DNA of 64,000 nucleotides from Burkholderia ambifaria (GCF_001443045.1 NZ_LKPJ01000009.1:124763-188762), one strand, 5' to 3'; counted from the stretch's first letter, positions 50,642 to 59,600 are shown. Notes: generated by a model from the sequence alone, not told the origin. Numbers and translations: made by a program.

Positions 50642-50912
50642 TGCGGGCGGCCCGGTTCCGCACGCGCTGGCAGCGCGGCAAGGAACGCGTTGCTGGCACG
50701 CAGGCCGGCGTCGGGATGGGTGTCGGGCATCATGATGCGACAGGGAGGCAAGCGGGACTCCATCGGATCGGGACCGGGGCGGCCGCGCGCGATGCGGGCG
50801 AACTGCCCGGAGGCGACGAATCATACGCACAATGAAAGCAACGTCCGGCATCGCGGACGCCGAGCGTCGGGATGGCACACAGTGTATCGGCGCGGCGTGG
50901 GCCATTGTCCTG
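50642..50912. other. Gap without a recognisable gene
   Basis: This stretch is upstream of the acyltransferase gene and probably holds its promoter. No protein-like frame or repeat is visible. Confidence 0.4.
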
Positions 50913-51089
50913 TCAGCGTTGACGGGGCGCACACGCGACTTGTGCTGGAATCACTTTGCCCGCGTCGCCGGTCGACGCGTCGTACTTCTCGAGCGACAGC
51001 ACGTGCTGCGCGTCGACCGTGGACGCCGGCGTGATCTTGCGTGCTGACCGGTGACCCAGCCAACAGACGCGGAGGAGCATGCCCTTCAT
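50913..51089 (-). CDS. Small unknown ORF (58 residues), possibly a gene tail
   Basis: An ATG at 51089, 7 bases after the stop of the upstream minus-strand ORF, opens 58 codons. The last 43 residues (STVDAQHVLSLEKYDASTGD, then AGKVIPAQVACAP) read like the C-terminal part of a real exported protein, while the first 15 do not. It may be the tail of a deleted gene fused by chance to a start codon. Low confidence. Confidence 0.3.
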   Translation of the reverse strand: MKGMLLRVCWLGHRSARKITPASTVDAQHVLSLEKYDASTGDAGKVIPAQVACAPRQR

Positions 51090-51095
51090 GCGACG

Positions 51096-51380
51096 TTACA
51101 GGTCTGGATCGAGACCGAAGTGCAAGAGCGTCTCCCGGCGACAGCGCGCTTCGGCGTCGGCCATCGAGATGACGCGCAGCGTGCTCTTCGATCGATCGAT
51201 TCGCCCGACGTCGAACACTTTTACTTGAGATGGCACAGCCTGCGTGCCGGCCGGCTGTGTATCGTGTTCGACAGCCGACGTGAGTACGGCATGCGAATGA
51301 TCGTGATGGCGTTCACGCGCGATGAGCTCGTCAATGAGCTGTCTGAATTGCGAGAAGCGAATGGGGGGACGCCCGTTCAT
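51096..51380 (-). CDS. Unknown ORF of uncertain strand
   Basis: The minus frame encodes 94 residues (MNGRPPIRFSQFRQLIDELI, then HSHAVLTSAVEHD and a late LRVISMADAEA) and fits neatly 65 bases after the upstream gene. The opposite strand in exactly aligned codons also gives a protein-like frame (51051-51506, with RLCIVFDSRREYGMRMIVMAF). First- and third-position G+C are about equal (near 68%), so composition cannot decide the strand, and neither start has a ribosome site. G/C bias is clearly lower than in the core genes around it, which suggests acquired DNA. No family recognised. Confidence 0.35.
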   Translation of the reverse strand: MNGRPPIRFSQFRQLIDELIARERHHDHSHAVLTSAVEHDTQPAGTQAVPSQVKVFDVGRIDRSKSTLRVISMADAEARCRRETLLHFGLDPDL

Positions 51381-51445
51381 TGTGCGAGGGCGCCTGTCCG
51401 CAGGCTTTGCGATCCGGAATCCGCTGATCGCACGGTGCTTTGGGG

Positions 51446-52204
51446 TCATCCGTATATCCCTTTTTCGATCAAGTATTGTTGCAGCGCCAGCACTGACTCG
51501 CCATGAGGTGCTACGTTGAATGTCATTGCGCGATGCGTCCCGGCGGCACGCCAGAAGTCGCGTCCGGATCGCGTCGCGTAAAGGGCACGCAGTGACCGAA
51601 GCGATCCGTCGGCCAACCCGACCGGATAACCCTGGAAATACTGGAACAGTGCGGCCTCGTCGCGTTGCGAGTCGAGAATGGGCGCATCGAAGCCGAACCT
51701 TGGCCATGCGTAGTACCCGTAGAGCCGAGGCCCGCCGGGTTCTGGCGGCGCTTTGCGGCCACCTATTGCGAACGTGGTGATCCAGTCGATCCCCAACCTA
51801 TCACACGCCCTGACGATCCGCCACAGCATCGTCGCGCCGAGTCCCGCGACAGCGTTATCGACGAGATCGATGGTCCCGAGTTCGAGTGCGGACGTGTCCG
51901 GGGTTTGAAGGACGGACACGCGATTCGTCGATCGGATCAGTATCGGATGAGTGACGGCGAATGTCAGTCTGTTCGCGCTGTCGAGATAAGCTTGAATGTC
52001 CGACCCAGCGGGCGCGCCGCACAGCGAAACCAACAATTCGTCGGAAACGTGACCGTCGACGCCAAGCAACGAGGAGATGTCCAGATCGTTTCGATCGATC
52101 GCGAGCCGATCGTCGAAGTACGTTGTCTCGTACGGCAGAACATGACTGAGATCGACACGCTGGACGGGCATGGTTACTGGCAAGGCATGGAAAGCTCCCA
52201 GCAT
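51446..52204 (-). CDS. Unknown protein with a GNAT-like C-terminal half
   Basis: This 252-residue protein starts MLGAFHALPVTMPVQRVDL. The second half has a pattern suggestive of an acetyltransferase fold: LGTIDLVDNAVAGLGATML, WRIVRACDRLGIDWITTFA, then LYGYYAWPRFGFDA. The G-L-G at the helix start could bind acetyl-CoA phosphate. The first half is unrecognised. G/C bias is weaker than in neighbouring core genes, there is no ribosome site, and an octamer repeat lies 217-288 bases upstream. It may be the last piece of a mobile or toxin-associated locus. The fold call is tentative. Confidence 0.5.
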   Translation of the reverse strand: MLGAFHALPVTMPVQRVDLSHVLPYETTYFDDRLAIDRNDLDISSLLGVDGHVSDELLVSLCGAPAGSDIQAYLDSANRLTFAVTHPILIRSTNRVSVLQTPDTSALELGTIDLVDNAVAGLGATMLWRIVRACDRLGIDWITTFAIGGRKAPPEPGGPRLYGYYAWPRFGFDAPILDSQRDEAALFQYFQGYPVGLADGSLRSLRALYATRSGRDFWRAAGTHRAMTFNVAPHGESVLALQQYLIEKGIYG

Positions 52205-52420
52205 ATCGGCACGGAGCAGGCTCGCCGAGTCGACCGATCGGCCAGATCGCAGGGCTGAGCGCCAGTCTTTCGCCTGCGTTACGGTCTGCTACCCGACGAT
52301 CCGATCTCATTGATCGAAGCGATGGCCGACGAGCGGCGGCGGGCGTCGCTCGAGGCGTTCGCGTCGCGGAACTGCCGACGCGCGGGCGCGGCCGGCGGAA
52401 GTCGGGGGAGCGAGGAAGCC

Positions 52421-52492
52421 AGAAAGCCAGAAAGCCAGAAAGCCAGAAAGCCAGAAAGCCAGAAAGCCAGAAAGCCAGAAAGCCAGAAAGCC
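52421..52492 (+). repeat. Octamer simple repeat (AGAAAGCC), 9 perfect copies
   Basis: Nine exact 8-bp copies are preceded by one imperfect copy (GAGGAAGCC). The unit length is not a multiple of three. The repeat lies in the 440-base gap upstream of the unknown gene starting at 52204 (minus) and the broken gene near 52644 (plus), so copy number could alter promoter spacing. No believable ORF crosses it. Confidence 0.97.
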
Positions 52493-52643
52493 GTCGGACG
52501 GACTCGCCGCCGAACGGCCAACAGCGCGCATGCATGCCGGCATGCCGTTTTTGCATTGCAATGCCGTTTTTTTGCACGCTATTGATGCGGCGCCTTCTAA
52601 GCTCGGAATGTGTCCAACAGCCGGGACGCCCGCCGTCCTTGCC

Positions 52644-53000
52644 ATGAGCTTCATCCATCCCGTCCCCGCATTTTGATGCCCAGCTGCGCGCCGGCCCTGC
52701 GGCACCACCATTCCGTTGCCGCCGCCGCGAGCGCGCCTGCAACTGCCCGTCACGCTGACGGTCGACACCGGCGCGCTCGCGCACGCCCGGCTCGCAGCCC
52801 CGCTGCACTCCCCGCTCGGCGTGTATGTGGTCAGCGCGCACGCCGTGCGCGACGTGATCCGCGTGCAATTCGACATCGTGCCGGAGGATCTCGACTTCAC
52901 GCTGCACATGCTGATCGCGCAGCAGACCGATGCCGTGATCGGCCCCGTCGCCCGCCGTTTGCACGTCGGCGCACCGGTTCGCCCGGCCGGGGAACGCTGA
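52644..53000 (+). pseudogene. Probably frameshifted gene of unknown function
   Basis: A frame from 52716 reads ARLQLPVTLTVDTGALAHAR, SPLGVYVVSAHAVRDVI and FTLHMLIAQQTDAVIGPVAR, with good coding bias, but has no ATG or GTG start; TTG at 52716 is the only one. In the same frame an ATG at 52644 opens MSFIHPVPAF and stops at once at a TTTTGA. Losing one T would continue as DAQLRAGPAAPP. Two compensating frame changes would restore one gene. It is either a pseudogene or a gene with a rare start. Confidence 0.4.
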
Positions 53001-53114
53001 TTGCTCCTTTGATTTGCCGCCGTTGCGCCGGTCGCCGTGCTGTCCGCCGGCCGGTCGCGGCGGACGTTTGTGCGCCGCGTCGTACGCGGCGCTGGCCCTC
53101 GACACGGAGGATCC

Positions 53115-53681
53115 ATGTACTTCACGGAAGAAGTGCACACCGCACGTCCGGCAAGCGGCCGCGCGGGCGTGGTGACGCTGCCGTCGGGCCGGCAGCTCGC
53201 CCGGCAGTTGCTGGTGACGGTTCGCGTGGCGGATGTGCTGCTGCGCCAGGCGATCCGGGTGCCGGATCGCCATCAATGGTCGGTCGACATCGAACGTGTC
53301 GACGCGGCCGGCGGCCCGCTGGCCGCCTGGGATTCGCACGTGATGCTGCGGGTCGCGAAGGCGTTCGCGCCGTCGGTCGATGCGAACGTGCGCGCCGGCG
53401 ATCCCGATCAGGTTGCAGTCGAAATCCGGCTGTTTCTTCCCGAGCAGGCATATCTGGGCGAACAGCGGGTCGGCATCTTCGGCCGGCGGAACGGCAAGCG
53501 GTTCGGCGCCACGCTGTCGGTGACGGCCGGCTCGCAATGGGGCGGCCGGCGCAACGAATGCGTTCCGCACAACGGGCGGCATGTGCACGGCGACACGCTG
53601 GAAGCGCTCGTCGACACGGTGGCGGCCATCGTCAACGCGGCGTTGCTCGCGGCTGGCCATCCGCGTCCGGACGGTTCGTGA
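53115..53681 (+). CDS. Hypothetical protein
   Basis: This is a 188-residue soluble protein beginning MYFTEEVHTARPASG, with a perfect GGAGG 4 bases before the ATG. It has mixed strands and helices, a central WSVDIERVDAAGG and DSHVMLRVAKAFAP, and a C-terminal helix DTLEALVDTVAAIVNAAL. It lacks signal or membrane segments. Strong third-position G/C bias supports it as real. I do not recognise the family. It follows the frameshifted gene on the same strand by 114 bases. Confidence 0.7.
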   Translation: MYFTEEVHTARPASGRAGVVTLPSGRQLARQLLVTVRVADVLLRQAIRVPDRHQWSVDIERVDAAGGPLAAWDSHVMLRVAKAFAPSVDANVRAGDPDQVAVEIRLFLPEQAYLGEQRVGIFGRRNGKRFGATLSVTAGSQWGGRRNECVPHNGRHVHGDTLEALVDTVAAIVNAALLAAGHPRPDGS

Positions 53682-53711
53682 CGATGCAGCCGGCGCGCGC
53701 CTGACCGTGGT

Positions 53712-54587
53712 TCAGGCGTCGCCGGTCTGGCCGGTTTGCCGCTGCAGGTCTTCCATCAGTTGTTCCGCGAGAAAGTCGCACGGCGGGCGCTTCGATTTCG
53801 TGCTGCGCGCGAGGATCAGCTCCAGCGGCGGCAAATCGGGCAGCCCGTGCGAGCGGCCGAGCATCGACAGTTGCGCCGGAATCGCGCAGCGCGCGAGCGG
53901 CGCGACCGCGAGGCCGGCCTCGACCATGCTGAGCAGCCCGAGCAGGCTCGGGCTTTCATAGGAAGTCCGGAACGGCAGCTTCGCGCGTTCGAGGCTGCGG
54001 ATCGCGTTCTCGCGTGCGACGCTGCCCGGCATGAACACCGCGATCGGCAGCGGCCGTTCTTCCCACACGCGCGGCCCGTTCGTCATCGCGGCCCACGCCA
54101 TCGGCTCGTGGCGGATGAAGTCGCCGGACAGCCCCTTGATGCGCGTGCCGCACACGAGGTCGACGGTGCCGTCCTTCAACAGCGGTGCGAGCGCGCTGCT
54201 CGGCAGCCCGATCACCTGGATCTCGACCTTCGGATAGGTCGCGGAGAACTTCTTCAGCACTGACGGCAGCAGCGACGACGCATAGTCGTCCGGCACGCCG
54301 ATGACCACCTTGCCGGTCACTTCCGGCCGCACCACGGCCGCCCACGCCTCGTCGCGCAGCGCCAGCATTCGTCTGGCAAATCCCAGCAACACCTCGCCTT
54401 CGCGCGTCAGCACGATGCTGCGCGGCTTGCGCACGAACAGCGGCCGACCGATCGCATCCTCGAGGCTCTTGATCTGCATGCTCACGGCCGACTGCGAGCG
54501 GTTCACCGCTTCGGCGGCGCGGGTCATGTTGCCGGTTTCCGCGACGGCGACGACGGTGGCCAGCACATCGTGATCGAGCATCTTCAT
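53712..54587 (-). CDS. LysR-family transcriptional regulator
   Basis: This 291-residue LysR protein starts MKMLDHDVLATVVAVAETGN. The HTH includes MTRAAEAVNRSQSAVSMQIKSLED, and the effector domain starts GKVVIGVPDDYASSLLPSVL. It belongs to the group with DNA-binding Ser-Ala-Val-Ser recognition residues. It is divergent from the DUF3422 gene at 54749 across 161 bases and may regulate it. No clear T-N11-A site was identified by eye. Confidence 0.9.
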   Translation of the reverse strand: MKMLDHDVLATVVAVAETGNMTRAAEAVNRSQSAVSMQIKSLEDAIGRPLFVRKPRSIVLTREGEVLLGFARRMLALRDEAWAAVVRPEVTGKVVIGVPDDYASSLLPSVLKKFSATYPKVEIQVIGLPSSALAPLLKDGTVDLVCGTRIKGLSGDFIRHEPMAWAAMTNGPRVWEERPLPIAVFMPGSVARENAIRSLERAKLPFRTSYESPSLLGLLSMVEAGLAVAPLARCAIPAQLSMLGRSHGLPDLPPLELILARSTKSKRPPCDFLAEQLMEDLQRQTGQTGDA

Positions 54588-54748
54588 CGGTATCAGGAAA
54601 ACTGAACGTAACGATCAGCATTATGCGTTTTTATTGTCGCTGTGTGTCTGCCATAGTGGAATCAAGCCGGCCGTATCGTTCGATGCGGTGCGGCAATTAC
54701 GCCGGCGTGCCCGGCATGCAGCGTTGAACAGGGAAGAGTGGTGTACCG

Positions 54749-56077
54749 ATGATGGATCATCCGTTGCGCGCCGCACTGGCCGCGGAATTGCATGCCCGGC
54801 CGTTCCTGCGGCTCGCCGAAGCCGTGTCGCTCACGCACTACGCGATCTATGCGGACGGCCAGCCCGACATCCACGAAACACTGCTGCATGCGCTGTGCCG
54901 CGACACCGGCATTGCCGAGCCGCAAGACGGCGCGACCCACTACGCGGTGCAGTCGCCGTGCGGCTGGCATCTGAAGTGGGAACGCCACACGGAATTCTCG
55001 ACCTTCACGTTCGTCGCGCCGCGCCGCGACACCGGCTATTTCGACGATCTCGCGATCGAGGGGATCCCGGCCGCCTGGTTCGCGCGGCTCGCGGGCATCC
55101 GCTTCGTCGCGGTGCGCATGGAGTTGCTGTCGGGCGACGCCGCGCGGCTCGTGTGCGGCGACCTGCGCCGCTGGATCGACGGGCCGGCGCTCGTCGGCAG
55201 CAATGTGCTCGGCGGCGGCAAGGTGTTTTGCGACTGGCACGTGCGCGACGACGGCTTCATGCGCTTTCTCGTCATCGACGAGGATTTCCGCGAGGAGCAG
55301 GGCGGCCGTCTGCTGCAGCGCCTCTACGAAATCGAGACGTACCGGATGATGGCGCTGCTCGCGTTGCCGGTCGCGCGGCGGATGAGCCGCGAGCTCGACG
55401 AGATCCACGCGGCGCTGCATGCGCTGATGCAGCGGATGGATGCGAGCGGCGCCGTCGGCGACGACGCGGCCCTGCTCGTGAAGCTCACGCATCTCGCGGT
55501 GCGGGTCGAAGCGCTGTCGGGCTCCGGCGGCCGCTTCAGTGCGTCGCGCGCGTACGAAAAGCTCGTGCTGGCACGCATCCAGGAATTGCGCGAGGAGCGC
55601 ATCGAAGGGATGCCGACGATCGCGGAATTCATGGAGCGGCGCTTCGCGCCTGCAATGGAAACCTGCCGCAGCGTGTGGGCGCGTCACGAGCAGATCGCGG
55701 CGCGGATCGCGCGCGCGGTCGACCTGCTGCGCACGCGCGTGAATCTTGCGCAGGAAAAGGACGTGACGCGCTTGCTGGTCGGCATGGAGCGCACCGCGCG
55801 CAACCAGCTTCATCTGCAGCACGCCGTCGAAGGGCTGTCGGTGGCAGCCATTTCGTACTACGTGCTGTCGCTCGCAACGGCGGCATTCAAGGCGCTGCAC
55901 GTGATGAACCTGCCGGTCGATCCCGAACTGGCGGAAGGCCTGCTGATCGCGCCGGTCGTGTTCGCGGTGATTCATATCACGCGACGCACGCGCGCGCAGC
56001 TCGCGCGCTCGGAGGCCGCGCATGACGGCACGCCCGTGCCAACCGTGCATGCGGCCGCGTTGAAACAGGCTAACTAG
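54749..56077 (+). CDS. DUF3422 family membrane protein
   Basis: This 442-residue protein matches the DUF3422 family: N-terminal HPLRAALAAELHARPFLRL, then THYAVQSPCGWHLKWERHTEF, RWIDGPALVGSNVLGGG and a C-terminal pair of hydrophobic helices (AISYYVLSLATAAFKAL, EGLLIAPVVFAVIHIT). The large N-terminal domain should be cytoplasmic, with the C-terminus anchored in the inner membrane. Function unknown. Divergent from a LysR gene. Confidence 0.87.
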   Translation: MMDHPLRAALAAELHARPFLRLAEAVSLTHYAIYADGQPDIHETLLHALCRDTGIAEPQDGATHYAVQSPCGWHLKWERHTEFSTFTFVAPRRDTGYFDDLAIEGIPAAWFARLAGIRFVAVRMELLSGDAARLVCGDLRRWIDGPALVGSNVLGGGKVFCDWHVRDDGFMRFLVIDEDFREEQGGRLLQRLYEIETYRMMALLALPVARRMSRELDEIHAALHALMQRMDASGAVGDDAALLVKLTHLAVRVEALSGSGGRFSASRAYEKLVLARIQELREERIEGMPTIAEFMERRFAPAMETCRSVWARHEQIAARIARAVDLLRTRVNLAQEKDVTRLLVGMERTARNQLHLQHAVEGLSVAAISYYVLSLATAAFKALHVMNLPVDPELAEGLLIAPVVFAVIHITRRTRAQLARSEAAHDGTPVPTVHAAALKQAN

Positions 56078-56107
56078 AACATCGACAACATATCAAAAGG
56101 AGTGGAG

Positions 56108-56308
56108 ATGACTTTTACGCAAACGCAATCCGGGTTTTTCACGGGCCTCGACGCATTCGACCAACCGGTCTGGGACGACACCGGCGCACCGGAAGAAGCG
56201 CACGTGACGTCGTATCAGGCCGTGCTGCAGGAGCCGATGGCGTCGCTTGTCGGCAGCACGATCGATCGGCCGGATGTCGCGGCGGTGGCGATTCTCGGGT
56301 ACAACTGA
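56108..56308 (+). CDS. Small conserved-looking protein (66 residues)
   Basis: A strong AAAAGGAG lies 5 bases before ATG 56108. The peptide is acidic: MTFTQTQSGFFTGLDAFDQP, then VWDDTGAPEEAHVTSYQAVL and a C-terminal PDVAAVAILGYN. Codon bias is that of a real gene. It has no signal peptide. The acidic body with a short hydrophobic tail and the neighbouring methyltransferase superficially recall peptide precursors, but no modifying enzyme, leader motif or transporter is present. Family unknown. It lies 30 bases after the DUF3422 gene and is probably co-transcribed with it. Confidence 0.6.
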   Translation: MTFTQTQSGFFTGLDAFDQPVWDDTGAPEEAHVTSYQAVLQEPMASLVGSTIDRPDVAAVAILGYN

Positions 56309-56520
56309 CGCGCGTTCGTATCGCGTCGTTTCGATGTAGCGCAGGCGTTCCGGTCGATTCGCGGATCGGACGCCCGCGCGGGACATGTCGTGCCGCAAGC
56401 TCGGCACCGAGCACCTGACCGACCGCGAGATCTGCATCCTTGCGAGCAGAGATCGCAGAATGCGCGGCATCGACGGCTGTCGGTATCCCGACGCCGCCCA
56501 CGCCGAGCAGGAGGCATACC

Positions 56521-57306
56521 GTGACGACCCCACTCGATCAATACGCCAGGCAGTACGTGCGATTCGAAGACGAACGCACGCGCCCCGTCCGCGACTTGCT
56601 GGCCGCGGTGCCCGATACGCCGATCCGTACCGCGATCGACATCGGCTGCGGGCCCGGCAACTCCACCGAGGCGCTGATCGCGCGCGCGCCGGACGCGACG
56701 ATCCGCGGCATCGACGCGTCGCCGGACATGATCGCGGCCGCGCGCAAGCGCCTGCCCGCGCTGCGTTTCGATCTCGCGGATGTCACCACGTGGGACGATC
56801 CGGGCGGCTACGACCTGATCCTGTCGAACGCGGTGCTGCAATGGGTGCCTGCGCACGACACGCTGTTTCCGTCACTCGTCGGCCGCCTCGCGCCGGGCGG
56901 CCATCTCGCGGTGCAGATGCCCGACAACCTCGACGAACCCGCTCACCGGCTGATGCGCGAAGTCGCCGTGGCCGGGCCGTGGGCGGACAAACTGAAGAAC
57001 GCGGCGCGCACCGAGCGGTTCGACGCGCGGTACTACTACGCGCTGCTGTCGCCGTCGTGTTCGCGGGTCGATGTATGGCGCACGACTTACTACCACCCGT
57101 TGAGCGGCGGCGCCGATGCGGTTGTCGAATGGTTCAAGGGCAGCGCGCTGCGGCCGTTCCTCGCGGCGCTGGGCGACAGCGAGCGCGACGCGTTCGTCGC
57201 GCGCTATCGCGATGCGCTCGCCGGTCCGGACGGTTATCCGGTGTTTGACGACGGTACCGTGCTGCTGCCGTTTCCGCGACTATTCATCGTCGCGACGCGG
57301 AAGTAA
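56521..57306 (+). CDS. tam: Trans-aconitate 2-methyltransferase-like SAM methyltransferase
   Basis: This 261-residue class I methyltransferase of the Tam family esterifies trans-aconitate, an aconitase inhibitor. The SAM motif AIDIGCGPGNSTEALI is at about residues 39-54, GIDASPDMI follows, and ILSNAVLQWVPAH near 100 is a Tam hallmark. WRTTYYHPLSG lies further on. The start is GTG 56521 with GGAGG 7 bases upstream; upstream in-frame starts would add an implausible N-terminus. Trans-aconitate specificity is inferred from the family. Confidence 0.87.
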   Translation: MTTPLDQYARQYVRFEDERTRPVRDLLAAVPDTPIRTAIDIGCGPGNSTEALIARAPDATIRGIDASPDMIAAARKRLPALRFDLADVTTWDDPGGYDLILSNAVLQWVPAHDTLFPSLVGRLAPGGHLAVQMPDNLDEPAHRLMREVAVAGPWADKLKNAARTERFDARYYYALLSPSCSRVDVWRTTYYHPLSGGADAVVEWFKGSALRPFLAALGDSERDAFVARYRDALAGPDGYPVFDDGTVLLPFPRLFIVATRK

Positions 57307-57348
57307 CGCAGAAGCAAGGCCGGCTGCGAGTCGGCAGGCTGTCGCGGG

Positions 57349-57939
57349 TCAGGGCAGCGGCCGCATCGATTCGGGATCGACCGTCCGGCTCTTCGCGGTC
57401 TGCCCGTCGCGCAGATCCTTGTACCAGAAGAGGGCGACTTCGCCGTCGTTCGCGCCGTCGGCGTACAGGAAGCGGTCGTGGCCGCCCACGACGAAGCCCG
57501 CGCGGGCATACGTGCAGCAGGCCGCGACGTTGTTCGCCTGCGTTTCCAGCCGCATGAAGCCGAACCCGCGGCTGCGCGCCCACGCTTCCGCGGCGGCCAG
57601 CAGGAACTGGCCGATCCCTTGCCGCCGGCAAGTGCGATCGACCGCGAGTTCCGCGATTTCGGCCATCCCGTTCCAGCTTTCGGTGATCGCGACGAATCCC
57701 GCGAGGCGCCCGCCCGCGGTCGCGCGGAACAGCGCGGTGCCGCCGGACGCCTCGCGCGCCCAGCCGGCCGGGTCGAAGCCGTAGTCCTTGCGCTGCACGG
57801 GCAGCGCGCGCAAATCGAGCAGATCCTGGTACGGCGCATTCAGCTCCCACGCGATCTCGAACGAAAAGTCGCATCCGTTCAATTCGTCGGCGGGCAGATC
57901 GACCGCCTGTTCGATGCTGATGTGCTCGGCTCGGTCCAT
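57349..57939 (-). CDS. GNAT acetyltransferase, streptothricin acetyltransferase-like
   Basis: This is a 196-residue GNAT protein. Acetyl-CoA motif A is AVDRTCRRQGIGQFLLAAAE (about residues 115-134), followed by FMRLETQANNVAACCTYARA and FLYADG ... EVALFWYKDL. That order and ending match the SatA/Nat group that N-acetylates streptothricin. Actual resistance cannot be claimed without testing, since chromosomal relatives have unknown substrates. It is convergent with the tam gene. Confidence 0.82.
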   Translation of the reverse strand: MDRAEHISIEQAVDLPADELNGCDFSFEIAWELNAPYQDLLDLRALPVQRKDYGFDPAGWAREASGGTALFRATAGGRLAGFVAITESWNGMAEIAELAVDRTCRRQGIGQFLLAAAEAWARSRGFGFMRLETQANNVAACCTYARAGFVVGGHDRFLYADGANDGEVALFWYKDLRDGQTAKSRTVDPESMRPLP

Positions 57940-58160
57940 GTGTCGGTGTCCTGTCTTCAGCGGGATTACCTGGTATTTCCCCGGGGCGAGGGCCCGCCGC
58001 TCCGAGGCGGCCGGGTCGCGCCCATTCCTGTCTTGAATTGCTGCGCTCGCACAATGCCTTCCCCCGCGGCGCCGTTCAACGCCCGATTATGCGGGATATC
58101 GGCGCGGACCCGGCCGAGCTTGGGCCGGCGGCACGGGATCGCAGATCCCGGCCAAGCCGA
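57940..58160. other. Gap without a recognisable gene
   Basis: This stretch is upstream of the GNAT gene. It likely contains that gene's promoter. No protein-like frame is visible. Confidence 0.4.
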
Positions 58161-58765
58161 TCAATCGCCGGAGCGTTGTTGCACAGCGAAGCGCCGTGCA
58201 GCCACACAATGCAACGGTGCAGAACGCGATATATTCGATGGTGCATATCGAAACGGCAATCGATTGCACTGGCCCACATTCACCGGCACGGGAGCACCAT
58301 CTCGAACTCGACGCACCGGGAAGCCGTCGTCGAACAGGAGCCACGCATCGTACCGGCCCGACGCCAGCGCGGTATTGGTCGTCGGCGAGAACAGCAGCAA
58401 GCCCGTGCTCTTCGGCAGGTATGCCCACGACTTGTCGTTGCCCTTGGTCGGTTGCGCGCCGCGTGCATAGATGCCGACCCAGTTCCTATGAGTAGCCGGC
58501 CGCACGGGCCGGACGGCGCCGCGCTTCAGGCGCCGCGCGTTGCATCGGCAGTCGCGCCGGGCATGGGCATGTGCCCGTCAGTGGCAAGCGATCGCGCAGT
58601 GCAGGACTGGTGCTGCGGCCGGGCCCGATGCCGATGCGCGGTTCGCGGTTCGCGGCGAGGTTGCCGGCCGCGCCGGCATCCCCGTCGCCGCAACCGGCCA
58701 GCGTGCAGAACAGTGCGATCATGAAGGCGCACGCCAGCGCGGAAAGCGGCTTTCCGTGCCGGCCG
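58161..58765 (-). pseudogene. Broken lipoprotein gene
   Basis: One minus-strand frame (about 58765-58580) encodes a lipoprotein signal: GKPLSALACAFMIALFCTLA with lipobox LAGC, then GDGDAGAAGNLAANREP, but it runs into R/P-rich nonsense. A different frame (58505-58270) encodes NWVGIYARGAQPTKGN, SWAYLPKSTGLLLFSP and GRYDAWLLFDDGFPV, which looks like a beta-rich domain found in phosphoesterase-type surface proteins. A frame change and probably an internal deletion separate the halves. No start codon precedes the signal in frame. Confidence 0.5.
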
Positions 58766-58888
58766 GCGGAGCGAGGTGGTCACGATCCGATTCGAGTCGG
58801 ATTCCTGAGCGATGGTGATGCGTCGTGCCCGTTCCTGATTTCAGGGTACCTCGTGGCATGAAATGGACGGCGGAGCATATCGTCCGAA

Positions 58889-59569
58889 TCAGAACAACGT
58901 CATGACAGGCCATCCGCGCGTGCCGGCAACGTGTGACAGCCGTGCATCGGGATTGGTCGCGACCGGATGCGTGACGTAGTCCAGCAACGGCACGTCGTTG
59001 ATCGAATCGCTGTAGAAGTAGGTCCGTTCGAAATCCGATGGCGCGTAGCCGAGCGAATCGAGCCATGCGGTCGTGCGCACGACCTTCCCTTCGCGAAAAC
59101 TCGGCACGCCGATGCTGCGTCCGGTGAACTGTCCGGCCGGCGTGCCGTCGTCGGTATCGAGTTCGATACCGAGCAGATGCTCGACTCCAAACTCGGCGGC
59201 GATCGGCCCCGTCACGAACACGTTGGTCGCGGTGACGATGCAGCAGAGATCGCCGTTCTCGCGATGGCGATCGACCAGCGCACGCGCTTGCGGCGTGATG
59301 GCCGGCCGGATCACCTCGTCCATGAACTGCGCGTGCCAGCGTTCGAGCTGTTCCCGCGGGTAGCGGGTGAGGGGTGCCAGCGTCACCGCGAGATACGCGT
59401 CCATGTCGAGCGTGCCGGCCGCGTAGTGGCCATAGTGCTCGTCGATCAGTGCCGCATGCGTGTCGTCTTCCAGCGAACCAACCCGGGTGATGAAGCGGCC
59501 CCAGGCCTGGTCGCTGTCGAGCGGCAGCAGCGTGTGATCGAGGTCGAACAGCGCGAGATTCTTGTGCAT
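58889..59569 (-). CDS. HAD-superfamily phosphatase (HAD-IB, SerB-like)
   Basis: This is a 226-residue haloacid dehalogenase-fold hydrolase. Motif I LALFDLDHTLLPLDSD (nucleophile D in DLD) is at residues 5-20. Motif II is in CCIVTATN, motif III is a Lys in REGKVVRT, and motif IV is YFYSDSINDVPLL. Subclass IB includes phosphoserine, phosphocholine and phosphoethanolamine phosphatases. It lies 31 bases after a choline/betaine-binding protein gene on the same strand, so a phosphocholine-related substrate is tempting but unproven. The start ATG 59569 fits motif I spacing. Confidence 0.86.
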   Translation of the reverse strand: MHKNLALFDLDHTLLPLDSDQAWGRFITRVGSLEDDTHAALIDEHYGHYAAGTLDMDAYLAVTLAPLTRYPREQLERWHAQFMDEVIRPAITPQARALVDRHRENGDLCCIVTATNVFVTGPIAAEFGVEHLLGIELDTDDGTPAGQFTGRSIGVPSFREGKVVRTTAWLDSLGYAPSDFERTYFYSDSINDVPLLDYVTHPVATNPDARLSHVAGTRGWPVMTLF

Positions 59570-59600
59570 GTAAAAGTCCTTGTATTGCTTGCCTGCGTGC

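Noticed and set aside
51051..51506. Plus-strand 151-codon frame as a definite gene
   Set aside because: It could be real but overlaps a convergent gene by about 60 bases and lacks a ribosome site. It is kept only as the alternative strand in the feature at 51096.
52307..53140. Frames with repeated FLAFWLSG residues
   Set aside because: Simply the octamer repeat translated; no real protein features on either side.
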